Assembly: GCA_964578485.1 (NCBI GenBank)
Contig: CAZODA010000016.1
Location: forward strand, 1-62,914
Direction: 5' to 3'
From: CAZODA01 sp964578485
GTDB taxonomy: Bacteria; Bacteroidota; Bacteroidia; Bacteroidales; Marinilabiliaceae
DNA: 62,914 nucleotides
The stretch's first letter is position 1, and every line of letters begins with the position of its first letter. The translations under genes were made by a program, and so were the position numbers. The notes beneath the pieces were generated by a model, which worked only from the letters and a program-made list of their open reading frames with translations, did not search any database and had not been told where the DNA came from. Positions 1 through 8,177 of this stretch are shown here, piece by piece.

Positions 1-361
1 AATTAATAAAAAATAAATATATAAGGGGCGCCCCTACGTGGTCGTCCGAAATTGATGATTATAATATAAAACCGCAATTTGACTAAAATGAAATAATTCG
101 CTTTGCTCTCCCGTTTCCCGCTTACGCGGTCACGGGAACCTGTCCCGACGCAAGTCGGGATTTCGCTTCGCTCTCCCGTTTCCCGCTTACGCGGTCACGG
201 GATTTCGCTTCGCTCAACCTTCGGCGGAGCAGGCTCCCGCATCGGCGAGCCTCGCGGGACAGGTCAGGCAACACCCTATGGTACAGGGCAATAACACAAA
301 TAAGCCCTGAAAGGGCGCAAGACATTAGCATCCCGCATTCGGCAAGCCTCGGCGGGACAGG
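1..361. repeat. Gene-free repeat mosaic
   Basis: No credible gene is seen. The stretch is unusually GC-rich for the window and consists of short words that recur elsewhere: gggatttcgcttcgctc, cctgtcccg, the palindrome around 235-263 reading cccgc..gcggga, and the mini-hairpin GCCCTgaaAGGGC at about 304-316. The short open frames across it, on both strands, translate only these repeats and are not reported as genes. Confidence 0.7.
105..202. repeat. 33-bp direct repeat, two copies
   Basis: Positions 105-137 and 170-202 are identical over 33 bases, beginning gctctcccgtttcccg and ending gcggtcacggga. The 65-bp period and the intervening tcccgac..gtcggga palindrome suggest a duplicated unit of the GC-rich dispersed family. 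A reverse-complement relative lies near 51520-51565 and a diverged one near 30880-30905. Confidence 0.8.
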
Positions 362-362
362 T

Positions 363-970
363 TAGGGTGAAGCGAAGCGTAGCCCTATGTAAGCATACCC
401 CATCTCTCTAAGCCCTGCAAGGGCGTAGTATCTATTCCCAAACATACCTTTCATCATATTCCACCTTGTATTTTTTCAAAAAGGCTCGGTATTCTTCCTG
501 AAAAGTCATCTTACGGTGATGAACGTGTTGTTCAGATATATACGCAATTACAACATCTACTTCTGTTGGATTTACTGAAAAGGCACTATAGCCATCTTGC
601 CAATAAAAATTTTTATATCCCACTCCTTTAGTCTTAGCCCATTTTGATGAGTGTGATTTTAACTTCTCCATCAATGTTATTAGTGCTATTTTTTTCGATA
701 GCAAACATAAGATATGGATATGATCAGAGTATCCGCCAACTTTTATTGTATGACAGTCTAATTTATTACATATACCCCCTAAATAGCTATATAGTTCTGC
801 TTCTATAGTTGAATCTATCAGTGGCTCACGATGTTTTGTGCTAAAGATAATATGTATATAATTTTTAACCAATGATTGTCCCATCTTGTTAAGTTTTTGT
901 ATTACACCCTTTCAGGGCTTAAATGAATAGAAAATTACCCTAACATAGGGCTACGCTTCGCTTCACCCTA
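363..970. mobile_element. RAYT-like transposon unit with inverted flanks
   Basis: Bases 363-390 and 943-970 are perfect 28-bp inverted copies. Just inside them lie inverted copies of a small hairpin: AAGCCCTgcAAGGGCG at about 410-425 and its reverse complement at about 905-920. Together they bracket the transposase gene. RAYT (REP-associated tyrosine transposase) genes are typically flanked by inverted REP hairpins, so this looks like one such unit. Its exact cleavage ends cannot be fixed from sequence alone. Confidence 0.65.
432..884 (-). CDS. Transposase, IS200/RAYT-like HUH (Y1) family
   Basis: Single-strand DNA transposase of the Y1 (IS200/IS605 TnpA) superfamily, which nicks hairpin-containing DNA through a tyrosine. 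At 150 residues it has the usual length. The HUH metal-binding motif is H55-I-H57 in YSDHIHIL. The catalytic tyrosine is most likely Y115 in AYISEQ, with Q119 as the extra metal ligand. No TnpB-like partner is nearby. The gene sits between inverted 28-bp flanks and inverted hairpins, as for REP-associated transposases that act on short palindromes in trans. The same hairpin type, with a three-base GAA or TTC loop, occurs through the window, which suggests but does not prove that these are its substrates. The frame is intact, so the enzyme could be active. Confidence 0.88.
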   Translation of the reverse strand: MGQSLVKNYIHIIFSTKHREPLIDSTIEAELYSYLGGICNKLDCHTIKVGGYSDHIHILCLLSKKIALITLMEKLKSHSSKWAKTKGVGYKNFYWQDGYSAFSVNPTEVDVVIAYISEQHVHHRKMTFQEEYRAFLKKYKVEYDERYVWE

Positions 971-1025
971 TGCTATTATACTGCGCACCTTCGGCGCTTA
1001 CTATTTCTACCTGACCTATGCTATT

Positions 1026-1106
1026 TTTTTGCCCTGTTACTACAGCACGAACTGTGCCTAGATGATCAGTCAGCTTAAAACGCAGATTGGCAGCGTATAA
1101 ACATTG
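1026..1106 (-). pseudogene. RHS core remnant
   Basis: Reading the minus strand gives LYAANLRFKLTDHLGTVRAV followed by VTGQK. The TDHLG-VRAVV part matches the conserved stretch just upstream of the RHS-associated core (compare LKDHLGNNRMVV in the longer RHS gene nearby). Stops lie just upstream in frame, and downstream it runs into repeat DNA. This is a fragment of an RHS/YD-repeat gene, probably broken when the transposon unit arrived. Confidence 0.6.
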
Positions 1107-1176
1107 CTTCTACCAATATAGCGACTTTTAATCAGCCCTGAAACATCAACGATTCTTGTCAAAGCACCTTAAATAA

Positions 1177-1413
1177 TTAGTTAGCTTGTTCTTTTAACTT
1201 TTCGTTCTTTATCATTTTTGTGTAATTTTCAATGATTGCTCTTGCTAAGAACACTCCGGAAAATAACCCAAAGATATACCAGAAATAATAATTGACAATC
1301 AAGATATAAAGCTCATTAGTTATATATTGCCTAACAAAAGCTACAAGTATTAAGCCTATCAAGAATAGCACAGAAATAATGCGGTATGAGTATTTCAATA
1401 ATATTTTAATCAT
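1177..1413 (-). CDS. Small two-helix membrane protein
   Basis: A 78-residue protein of unknown function. It has two hydrophobic spans, roughly residues 8-30 and 35-63, and a charged lysine-rich C-terminus (KMIKNEKLKEQ). Its start overlaps the stop of the 63-residue membrane protein upstream by four bases (ATGA), so the two are translationally coupled. Both follow the RHS gene on the same strand. Small membrane proteins immediately downstream of RHS toxin tips are often immunity proteins, and that is my guess here. No family was recognised. Confidence 0.5.
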   Translation of the reverse strand: MIKILLKYSYRIISVLFLIGLILVAFVRQYITNELYILIVNYYFWYIFGLFSGVFLARAIIENYTKMIKNEKLKEQAN

Positions 1414-1601
1414 AATCTTTTCTTTTTTATGTAAACTATAATTTCGAATATTATCATTCCAACTAATCCTACTGCCAATAATATATATGAGATCACATCC
1501 CAGCTATAACTATTTAACACGCTCATGATAAACCATCGAAATAATAATGATGTTAGAAGAATTCCTCTAAATAAATTTCGGATTAGAAAGAGTATTTTCA
1601 T
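1410..1601 (-). CDS. Small two-helix membrane protein
   Basis: A 63-residue protein with two hydrophobic spans, about residues 10-30 and 35-58, ending in a basic YIKKKRL tail. It begins about 50 bases after the RHS stop codon and overlaps the next small membrane gene by four bases, forming RHS - small protein - small protein in one direction. No family was recognised. A role as immunity protein for the RHS tip is an inference from gene order only. Confidence 0.45.
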   Translation of the reverse strand: MKILFLIRNLFRGILLTSLLFRWFIMSVLNSYSWDVISYILLAVGLVGMIIFEIIVYIKKKRL

Positions 1602-1652
1602 ATAAAGATGTCTTTTATTTCATTATAATATTTGGAAACACAATAAATATCT

Positions 1653-2726
1653 CTAATATTTATTGTGTTTCTCGTAAAAATAAGGATGAATTGGCTTAGG
1701 TGCAATATAAGTTTTGTCAACTGGGGTTGTTGGTTGTATTATATTTGGTTTTGGCCAAATCTGATATAACTCATATGCTCCAGCAGCCCCAACAGCTGGC
1801 CAAAACCACCATGGCGGTTTATTGTATGGTGGATAATATTTGTCATTTTGTAACCTTTTTATTTCTGGGTCGAAATTCCAATCTGTTGGATTCCCACGAG
1901 AAGTTGAAGTCCCATCTAAATTAGGATTTAACCTGTTTTTTTTATGAGAGAGCAAAAAAACTGTTGTAGCTACTAAAGTTGCTGCTCCCATAACAATTTC
2001 TCCAACAGGGGTTGGTTCAATCAACGCAACTCCCCAACCAGGTGCTAAACTCTCAGCCGTTAATGTAACGGCAACGGCAGTAGCATAATTATTCCCACCC
2101 CCTTGTCCTGCAACAATCTCCCCTGTATTGTCAAAATCAGCAATTGCCTGATCTACATTAGAATCATCGTACTCTTTATACTCAATATTTCTTTCGCGGA
2201 TTAGTCTCAATAACTTTTCAAGTTCGTCTTCTTCATCATCATCTTCATCTTTAACTTCGTCTTGGCCCCCCAATCCACGATAATCGGTAAACCTTATTGG
2301 ATTATTATATGCATAAAGATACGATGATTGGTTGTTATATTTCTCCGCCAATGGATCAATGGTTGTAAACCTCCCCAGAATTGGGTCATACATCCTCCAT
2401 CCGTAATCTAACCAATCTAAGCTGGATATACCTATATCATCTTCTTGCATTTCCTTACCGTTGTAAAGATATTTGTTGTCTATGCTGCTACTTTTATTAA
2501 AGGTATATCCAAAAGGATAATAATCGGTTTGTTGCGCCACGACTCCGCGGTTATTAACAACCATTCTATTATTGCCAAGGTGGTCTTTCAGATAAAAATG
2601 ATGAGTCGGCGTTGCGCTCATATCTACAAAACCTTCGCTGTGTAAAACCTGTTTTAAAGTATTTCCTTCATAGATGAAATTGCCACTATAATGTGTAATC
2701 TCTCCGTTTGGAGCCTTCTTTTGCAA
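1653..2726 (-). CDS. RHS repeat core protein, 5'-truncated, with variable C-terminal tip
   Basis: The 357-residue frame holds the RHS-associated core at about residues 40-150, with YYPFGYTF, YNGKEMQ, YGWRMYDPILGRF, DPLAEKY and YAYNNPIRFTDYRGL. After it comes a unique tip (about 151-357) that is acidic at first and then has two hydrophobic stretches near residues 235-255 and 305-325. Intact RHS proteins are several times longer, so the N-terminal repeats are missing. The first codon is TTG and lies directly after a 36-bp hairpin insert. Upstream, the same strand still encodes KTIEYIYTAN in another frame, so the gene was probably cut from a larger one. Whether it is expressed is uncertain. Two small membrane proteins follow and may be immunity proteins. 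Confidence 0.75.
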   Translation of the reverse strand: MQKKAPNGEITHYSGNFIYEGNTLKQVLHSEGFVDMSATPTHHFYLKDHLGNNRMVVNNRGVVAQQTDYYPFGYTFNKSSSIDNKYLYNGKEMQEDDIGISSLDWLDYGWRMYDPILGRFTTIDPLAEKYNNQSSYLYAYNNPIRFTDYRGLGGQDEVKDEDDDEEDELEKLLRLIRERNIEYKEYDDSNVDQAIADFDNTGEIVAGQGGGNNYATAVAVTLTAESLAPGWGVALIEPTPVGEIVMGAATLVATTVFLLSHKKNRLNPNLDGTSTSRGNPTDWNFDPEIKRLQNDKYYPPYNKPPWWFWPAVGAAGAYELYQIWPKPNIIQPTTPVDKTYIAPKPIHPYFYEKHNKY

Positions 2727-2730
2727 CTTT

Positions 2731-2766
2731 CCCGATAGTAATCGGGATTTACGCTACGCTCCAATT
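2731..2766. repeat. 36-bp hairpin insert, copy A
   Basis: CCCGATagtaATCGGG followed by atttacgctacgctccaatt. It is identical to the copy at 3564-3599 except in the 4-nt loop. It separates the upstream RHS coding remnant (YIYTANRQ) from the TTG start of the RHS frame and carries an in-frame stop. Confidence 0.75.
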
Positions 2767-2895
2767 GCCTGTTGGCAGTGTAAATATACTCAATAGTTTT
2801 GGAAGGATAATATTGATTTACGAGGTTTATATTTTTTATATACTATGAGATTAATTTCATTTCAAAGAATTTAACTACCTCCACAACAACGACTT

Positions 2896-3199
2896 TTAAT
2901 ATTTAAGTTTTGTAGGATTTTGACGATTATCCCAAAATGCAAGTAAAACAATTTCTTTTTTATTATAATTAACTTTATAAAACAAACTATTGTGTTTTGT
3001 AACAAAGCCTTTTCGAACGTTTCTTTTCTGAGCAGATTCAATAAATGTTTGAGGATGTTTTTTAATTACTTTGAGAACCTCCTCCGTTTTTCAACAAAAC
3101 TTCTAACTTCGTTTGACCCCAATTTTTATTAAGATAATCTAATACTGTAAAATAATCTTTCCGTGCTTGATTTGACCAGATTATTTCCATATCAAACAT
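2896..3199 (-). pseudogene. ParE/RelE-family toxin, frameshifted
   Basis: The minus strand encodes an N-terminal part (MEIIWSNQARKDYFTVLDYL) and, in another frame, the remainder (FIESAQKRNVRKGFVTKHNS, then LLAFWDNRQNP). Together they make the roughly 97-residue fold of ParE/RelE ribonuclease or gyrase toxins, in which the late WDNRQNP-type strand is characteristic. One extra A in the A5 run at about 3087-3091 breaks the frame. The total length of the gene is one base more than a multiple of three, which fits a single insertion. It overlaps the end of the antitoxin gene, as in a normal operon. The toxin should be inactive unless frameshifting occurs. Confidence 0.75.
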
Positions 3200-3428
3200 C
3201 ATATTTCAAACGAACTTCTTTCATAACATCAGCATTAGAAACAGTCTTTCCTTGTTCTGCTTCTTTAATCCCCACCTTAATGGCTTGCTGAATGGATAGA
3301 GGTAATTCATCCCACCAGTCAATTTCTTTCTCCTGTTTGAGTATTTTACTTACCCGTTCAAGTAAGTTTGGTTGATTAGTATTTAAGATTAACTGAACCA
3401 ACTCTAGCTTCTGTGCTTGAAGTTTCAT
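3192..3428 (-). CDS. Antitoxin of a ParE/RelE-type module
   Basis: A 78-residue protein that starts at MKLQAQKLELVQLIL. A TTG seven codons further upstream overlaps the -7 box and is unlikely to be used. The middle (EIDWWDELPLSIQQAIKVG) and the end (SNADVMKEVRLKY) match small Bacteroidota antitoxins paired with RelE/ParE toxins. These bind and silence the toxin and repress their own promoter. The frame is intact, whereas the toxin gene that overlaps its stop is frameshifted. The exact antitoxin family was not recognised with certainty. Confidence 0.7.
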   Translation of the reverse strand: MKLQAQKLELVQLILNTNQPNLLERVSKILKQEKEIDWWDELPLSIQQAIKVGIKEAEQGKTVSNADVMKEVRLKYDV

Positions 3429-3436
3429 TGCATTTA

Positions 3437-3454
3437 TTGTTTTCAACAAATATA
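3437..3454 (-). promoter_or_regulatory. -7 box and palindrome of the antitoxin operon
   Basis: On the minus strand TATATTTG (3447-3454) matches the Bacteroidota TAnnTTTG -7 consensus about 20 bases before the antitoxin ATG. It adjoins the palindrome TTGTTttcAACAA (3437-3449). This is the expected place for autorepression by a toxin-antitoxin complex. Confidence 0.45.
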
Positions 3455-3500
3455 AAAATTAATAATAACTTTTTCCACTAACTATTACATCTATAATTTT

Positions 3501-3666
3501 TCAAGTGTTATTCTCATAAATAAACTTTCCACTGTAACGGGTTATCTCTCCGTTTGGAGCCTTCCCGATAAGGATCGGGATTTACGCTACGCTCCAATTT
3601 TCCATTGCTTTCTTGTCCGTTGGCAGTGTAAATGTACTTAATTGTCTGATTATCTGCAATGATGTA
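3501..3666 (-). pseudogene. RHS remnant interrupted by a hairpin insert
   Basis: One frame reads YIIADNQTIKYIYTANGQ and, after a short GC-rich insert, another frame reads KAPNGEITRYSGKFIYENNT and stops. The same two segments border the insert in the longer RHS gene (YIYTANRQ, then KKAPNGEITHYSGNFIYE). This is therefore a second decayed RHS copy with the insert at the matching place. Confidence 0.65.
3564..3599. repeat. 36-bp hairpin insert, copy B
   Basis: CCCGATaaggATCGGG followed by the same 20-base tail as copy A at 2731-2766. Only the loop differs (aagg instead of agta). Confidence 0.75.
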
Positions 3667-4288
3667 ATAGAAGGAATTTAATTATTAGATTTTAGTTTGT
3701 GAATGTGTTTTTTCAGGAATGATGATATTTCTATACTAAATATAAGAATAATCATTCCGGAGTCAATTGTGCTACCTTCCTTTTTTTTGTGCTCAAGCCG
3801 CAAGGGCTCTTTCTTTTAATATACCAGAAGCAGCTTGGATTGAGAGTTTTGTGTTTCGAGTTTAGGGTTTTGAGTTTATCAGTCATCAGTAAAAGGTTTT
3901 GAGTTTCGAGTTATCAATTAGTAAATTAGCAGATTAGTTGATGTGATGATTAGTTGATTAAGAAATTTGGTCATCGAATTTTTGCAAATTAACACGAATG
4001 GGTCCATTAATTACCCGAATTAACACGAAATGATAAGCTGAAAGCCTTATATATGATAGTTTCCGCCTTTGTTAAGTCTCGGCGGAAGAGGATGGGGCAA
4101 CGCCCCATGTTGATGAATCCTTCTACCGCTATACCTGTCCCGACTTGGTGGGAAACGGGATTTCGCTTCGCTCAACACCTCCTGCGCCTTGAAAAGACAA
4201 TATAAAACTAACTGGTTGATTTTATGATTAATACAATATTTTTATTAAATTTTAAAGACATATTGAGATAATTAATTTAAGAATTCCT
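3667..4288. repeat. Gene-free repeat mosaic
   Basis: No gene was seen. Recognisable modules are: gtttcgagtttagggtttt-like words (3846-3917), aattagtaaattagcagatt-like words (3925-3960), an aattaacacgaa word twice (3990-4030), an AAGCTgaaAGCctt hairpin (about 4035), a perfect ATGGGGCaacGCCCCAT hairpin (4092-4108), and the cctgtcccgac..gggatttcgcttcgctc module (4133-4172). The same words recur at 23140-23822, 30541-31110, 51460-51660 and 53550-54110. Confidence 0.6.
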
Positions 4289-6169
4289 TTAATTAAAATC
4301 TAGAACAAGTTCTCGGTTTCCTTTAGTTATTTTATAAATTCCACTATTGAACAGCGCATTAATGAATGGACTTTTCATTACATATATTGGATGGAGGTCT
4401 ATTACGTGATTATTAACTGTTGGTACACCTTCATAATTTAACGGTAAAAATAAATCTACCCCCTCTAATGAGGTATATCGGATTTGGTTTGGAGTTTTAG
4501 AAATTTGGGTTCGCAACATTTTATGGTAAAAATCTTTTCTGTTTTTGATGTCTGTTTTTCGTGCTACTTGTACTATTATAGGATCATAAGGATTATTGGG
4601 CACAATCCAGAATCCTCTTTCTGTTTCTTCAATAATAAAATCACCTATACTTTTTATTGCAGTATAAGTGCCTTTGCTTTCTGTAAATATCCACCCTTCA
4701 TGTTGTATTGGGCTTGTAAGACCTGCTTTACTTATCCACAATTGGAACCTATGTGCTCCACGGCTGTGAATTGAATCTTGTAATTTATGGAATATAATTG
4801 CTCCCTTATCTTGGACACTCCAAATAGAGTTGTAGCGACGGTTATCTTGCCCGGTCTGGCAGGATGCAAAGATGCGTGCATCTGGGTCTCCTTCAAAGAT
4901 TATACCGCTCCAACGGTTTTGACTACTGATCATAGCCCATTCTTCATATGGTAATGCTTCACAAAACAATGTTCCAGCAATATAGTCAGGTGTAGCATAA
5001 CTGTATCGAAGTAAACCGCCTTTTTCTATAAGACGATAATCAGGTGGAGTATAATATCCTTTTTCTGCACGCCCCTGTCTTCGCTGTAAGATTGTATAAT
5101 CCCCTTTTCCTTTTTTATCTAAAGCAATATCCATAGCCACATCCGGCATTCTGTAATTGCTGGTAATAAGAGTAAATAAGTTATTGTGTGGAGGATTAAT
5201 TTTACCCACTCCTAGATAATACCAAGCCATTTTCTGAAAAACAGTTTCCCCGCTTGTTGCTTCGTAAGGATAAACTCGTGTTTTTGCTCCTCCACGTATG
5301 TTGTCAATTTGTTCCTGAGCCCAAGCTGACCAATAAAGATCAAGTAACATCCGAGATAATTCCTGAAGTTCGGGATCTCCAAATTCGTAAAAATTATATA
5401 TTCCTTTTAATGTTTCAAGTCCATAAGCATCATTGGCGATTTCTACGAATAATCCTTTACGAGCTCTTTCACGAATCCATTCCTTAATATATGCATTCCA
5501 AGCTTTATGGTGTTCTGCAGCAGTATGTCCATCATCATATACTTTGTTTTGGTAATAAGGGTGGTCTTTAAGATATTTTGAAAAATGCCATGCAGCATAA
5601 AAGCGTTGGACATGATGGTTTTCCGATTCGTCGATGAACCATGTACGGCTATTACGCCATTCGGCTTTTTCAATTTGAGATTGCATTTTTGAGTATTGAT
5701 ACATCATATAAAATATTCGTTCTTCAACATCAGGTCGAATCAAACCTGGTTGGTGACATCCGGTTGAACCATAAAATTCCAACATCTTACACATTTCATC
5801 AGTTGCCCAGTAAAAGCTGTCTTTATCAGTAAATGCTCTTGGATAATTAATGTAATAATTGGCATTTTCGATTAATGCATTGTTCGCACTATCGACTTGT
5901 TCTCCTAACCAAAAACAAGTGAAGGCGAAATCCATAAGGGAGTAACTATAGTGTCGTGAAAAATCAGAACCTTCAGAAAAGATTGGAGGTATTATTTTTT
6001 CTCGAACAAGTGGTTTCCCTCTAAGCAGCTCAAAAGCAGCTTCCCTACGAGATTCATATTCATTTTTAATTTGTTTTAGTTCATGATTACTCAATGATTG
6101 AGCATTTAAACAAGTAAAGATAAAGAGACTACTGAAAATAATTTTAGTTCTTTTTAACGAAATGATCAT
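4289..6169 (-). CDS. Secreted lyase-like protein, paralogue 1
   Basis: A 626-residue exported protein whose signal peptide ends near LNAQS (residue 25). Residues about 40-380 look all-helical, like an alpha/alpha toroid. The rest looks beta-rich, which is the layout of several polysaccharide lyase families. The most conserved motifs, shared with the next gene, are SENHH (182-186), RARKGLFVEIANDAYG (235-250), GIYNFY and MISSQNRW with FEGDP. A conserved Asn/His pair plus later Tyr and Arg would fit lyase chemistry, but I cannot assign a family. It is the last gene of the SusCD operon, 13 bases after its paralogue, in company with GH105, which acts on the unsaturated ends that lyases make. It could instead be a hydrolase or a non-catalytic binder. 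Confidence 0.6.
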   Translation of the reverse strand: MIISLKRTKIIFSSLFIFTCLNAQSLSNHELKQIKNEYESRREAAFELLRGKPLVREKIIPPIFSEGSDFSRHYSYSLMDFAFTCFWLGEQVDSANNALIENANYYINYPRAFTDKDSFYWATDEMCKMLEFYGSTGCHQPGLIRPDVEERIFYMMYQYSKMQSQIEKAEWRNSRTWFIDESENHHVQRFYAAWHFSKYLKDHPYYQNKVYDDGHTAAEHHKAWNAYIKEWIRERARKGLFVEIANDAYGLETLKGIYNFYEFGDPELQELSRMLLDLYWSAWAQEQIDNIRGGAKTRVYPYEATSGETVFQKMAWYYLGVGKINPPHNNLFTLITSNYRMPDVAMDIALDKKGKGDYTILQRRQGRAEKGYYTPPDYRLIEKGGLLRYSYATPDYIAGTLFCEALPYEEWAMISSQNRWSGIIFEGDPDARIFASCQTGQDNRRYNSIWSVQDKGAIIFHKLQDSIHSRGAHRFQLWISKAGLTSPIQHEGWIFTESKGTYTAIKSIGDFIIEETERGFWIVPNNPYDPIIVQVARKTDIKNRKDFYHKMLRTQISKTPNQIRYTSLEGVDLFLPLNYEGVPTVNNHVIDLHPIYVMKSPFINALFNSGIYKITKGNRELVLDFN

Positions 6170-6182
6170 TTTAAATCTAATT

Positions 6183-8168
6183 TTAATGATTAAAATTTAA
6201 AGTTAGTGTACGACTTCCTTTTTGAATTCTATATTCTCCTGAATTAAAAACTGATTTTACAAATGGACTGTCCATAACTTTATTTGGTTGTAAGCGAAGT
6301 GTTTGGTCGTTCACGGATGGAAGTCGATTGTAATCAGTAGGTAATTGAAGTACGTCACCATAGATAGAAGTACGAGTGATTGAGTATGTGCTGACTTCTA
6401 GTTTTGAGTTTATTACTGCTTGTTGGAAAGTTTGATAAGTTTCAAAATCGGATTTTCGAGCAACTTCGATTATTATTGGTGAATATTGTTCGCTACCAAC
6501 CAACCATTTTCCGCTCCAAAATGGAGTGCTTCCATCTTCCCATGTAGTGTTGCCTTTAACAAATTTGACAGCAATATAAGCTCCTTTTGAAGAGGTGAAA
6601 TGCCAGCCTTCTCTTTCGATTATACTGTCAAGGCCTACACCACTAAACCATATTCGCATTTTTCCTGCATATTTACTGTGTGTGCCGTTGAAAAGTTTTT
6701 GTACAATCATAGAACCTTTACTTTGCACACCCCAATGTTGGTTGTAAACCGGACCTGATAGTCCTTCACATTGGGGAAAAATTCGACAGTTTGGATCCCC
6801 TTCAAAGATTACACCTAACCACCTGTTTTGACTGCTGATCATTGTCCAGGAATTTTCGGGAAGAGCTTCACAATGAAATGTGCCCATAATAAATTCAGGT
6901 GTACAATACGAATATCTAATTAATCCTTGATATTGTTCTAATCGATATACTGGAGGATTATACATCCCGTCTTTGGCTAGACCCAATCGACGTTGCACGA
7001 TTTCGTATATGCCTCGGCCAGCGGGATCAAGTGCTAAGTCCATTACTACTGCTGGTATGCGGTAATCACTTGTGATAAAAGAAAAAATGTTCTCTTTAAT
7101 TTCGCTTATCTCTCCAATGCCTAAGTAATACCAGGCTAATTTCCGAAAATGAGTAGCACCGATTGCGCTTTCGCGTCCTTGATATACACGAGCCTTACTG
7201 CCTCCACTAACTCCATTGATTTGTTCTTGTGCCCAGACTGCCCAAAAGAGGTCTAAAAATTTACCTGTTAGTTCGCGAAGCTCTTTATCTCCATAATCAT
7301 AAAAATTATAAATGCCTTTCAATGATTCCATGCCGTAGGCGTCATTTGCAAATTCAATAAATAGTCCTTTACGAGCACGTTCTTTAAGGAATAATTTTAT
7401 AAATTTTGTCCAAGCTGTATAATGTTCTTCGGCAGTGTAGCCATCATCAAAGGGAAGTAAGTTATAGTTTGGATGCTCCTTCAATAATTTTGCAAAATGC
7501 CAACGTGTGCTAATACGTTGAATATGATGGTTTTCGGAGCCCTCAATATCCCAGCTTTTTGTTGTTATATTAGCTGAAGTGATAAATAAATATGGACAAA
7601 TTTCAATACTTGTTTCAACTCTTGATTGTTCTTTTGCCCATTGCCACATAACTTGGTATATGAGGTCTTCAGTATCTGTTTGCAATAATCCAGGTGTTTT
7701 GCTTCCATTACTTCCCCAAAATTCTACTATTCGGCATAATTCATCTGCTGACCAATAGAAACTGTCTCCATCTCTCAAAATGTCAGGTTTGTCAATGTAT
7801 ATTTCGCAATGTTCGATCAATGCATTATTGGCAGCTTCGATTTGATCTTCTAACCAAAAACATCTACCGGCAAAATTTACCAAGCTGTAACTCAAACTTC
7901 GATAAAATGGAATACCAGAAGATGAGATTGATGAACTGACGGCTCCTCGTTTTAATGGTTTGCCACGTGAAGATTCAAATGCTTGTTCTCGCCGTAAATC
8001 AAAACCATCTTTGAGTGTGGTCAGTTCTTCATCCGAAAATTTGTCTTTTGTGTTATGATCGTTAGGAAATGGGAGATCATCCTCAATGTCTTTAGAGCAT
8101 GCAATAAGTAAAATAAATATTGATAGGATAAACCAACTTGTTATTTTTATAATTTTATTTTTTGTCAT
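6183..8168 (-). CDS. Lipoprotein lyase-like protein, paralogue 2
   Basis: A 661-residue homologue of the following gene, sharing SENHH (211-215), RARKGLFIEFANDAYG, GIYNFYDYGD, MISSQNRW and FEGDP across the whole length. It starts with a lipoprotein signal (lipobox LIAC, cysteine 24) followed by an acidic linker (KDIEDD). Such a linker is often associated with surface display in Bacteroidota, while paralogue 1 has an ordinary signal peptide. The pair may therefore divide work between the cell surface and the periplasm. A short insertion at about 186-208 is absent from paralogue 1. Spacing to GH105 is 9 bases. Function is inferred from context, as for paralogue 1. Confidence 0.6.
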   Translation of the reverse strand: MTKNKIIKITSWFILSIFILLIACSKDIEDDLPFPNDHNTKDKFSDEELTTLKDGFDLRREQAFESSRGKPLKRGAVSSSISSSGIPFYRSLSYSLVNFAGRCFWLEDQIEAANNALIEHCEIYIDKPDILRDGDSFYWSADELCRIVEFWGSNGSKTPGLLQTDTEDLIYQVMWQWAKEQSRVETSIEICPYLFITSANITTKSWDIEGSENHHIQRISTRWHFAKLLKEHPNYNLLPFDDGYTAEEHYTAWTKFIKLFLKERARKGLFIEFANDAYGMESLKGIYNFYDYGDKELRELTGKFLDLFWAVWAQEQINGVSGGSKARVYQGRESAIGATHFRKLAWYYLGIGEISEIKENIFSFITSDYRIPAVVMDLALDPAGRGIYEIVQRRLGLAKDGMYNPPVYRLEQYQGLIRYSYCTPEFIMGTFHCEALPENSWTMISSQNRWLGVIFEGDPNCRIFPQCEGLSGPVYNQHWGVQSKGSMIVQKLFNGTHSKYAGKMRIWFSGVGLDSIIEREGWHFTSSKGAYIAVKFVKGNTTWEDGSTPFWSGKWLVGSEQYSPIIIEVARKSDFETYQTFQQAVINSKLEVSTYSITRTSIYGDVLQLPTDYNRLPSVNDQTLRLQPNKVMDSPFVKSVFNSGEYRIQKGSRTLTLNFNH

Positions 8169-8177
8169 ACGCGAAAA

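Noticed and set aside
103..331. Open frames on both strands in the GC-rich start of the window
   Set aside because: They translate only the dispersed repeat (SREARRCG- and LTRSREP-like peptides) and have no coding character.
4271..4296. Hairpin over the last codons of the lyase-like gene as a terminator
   Set aside because: Stem is AT-only with a mismatch, overlaps the stop codon and lacks a clear T-tract.
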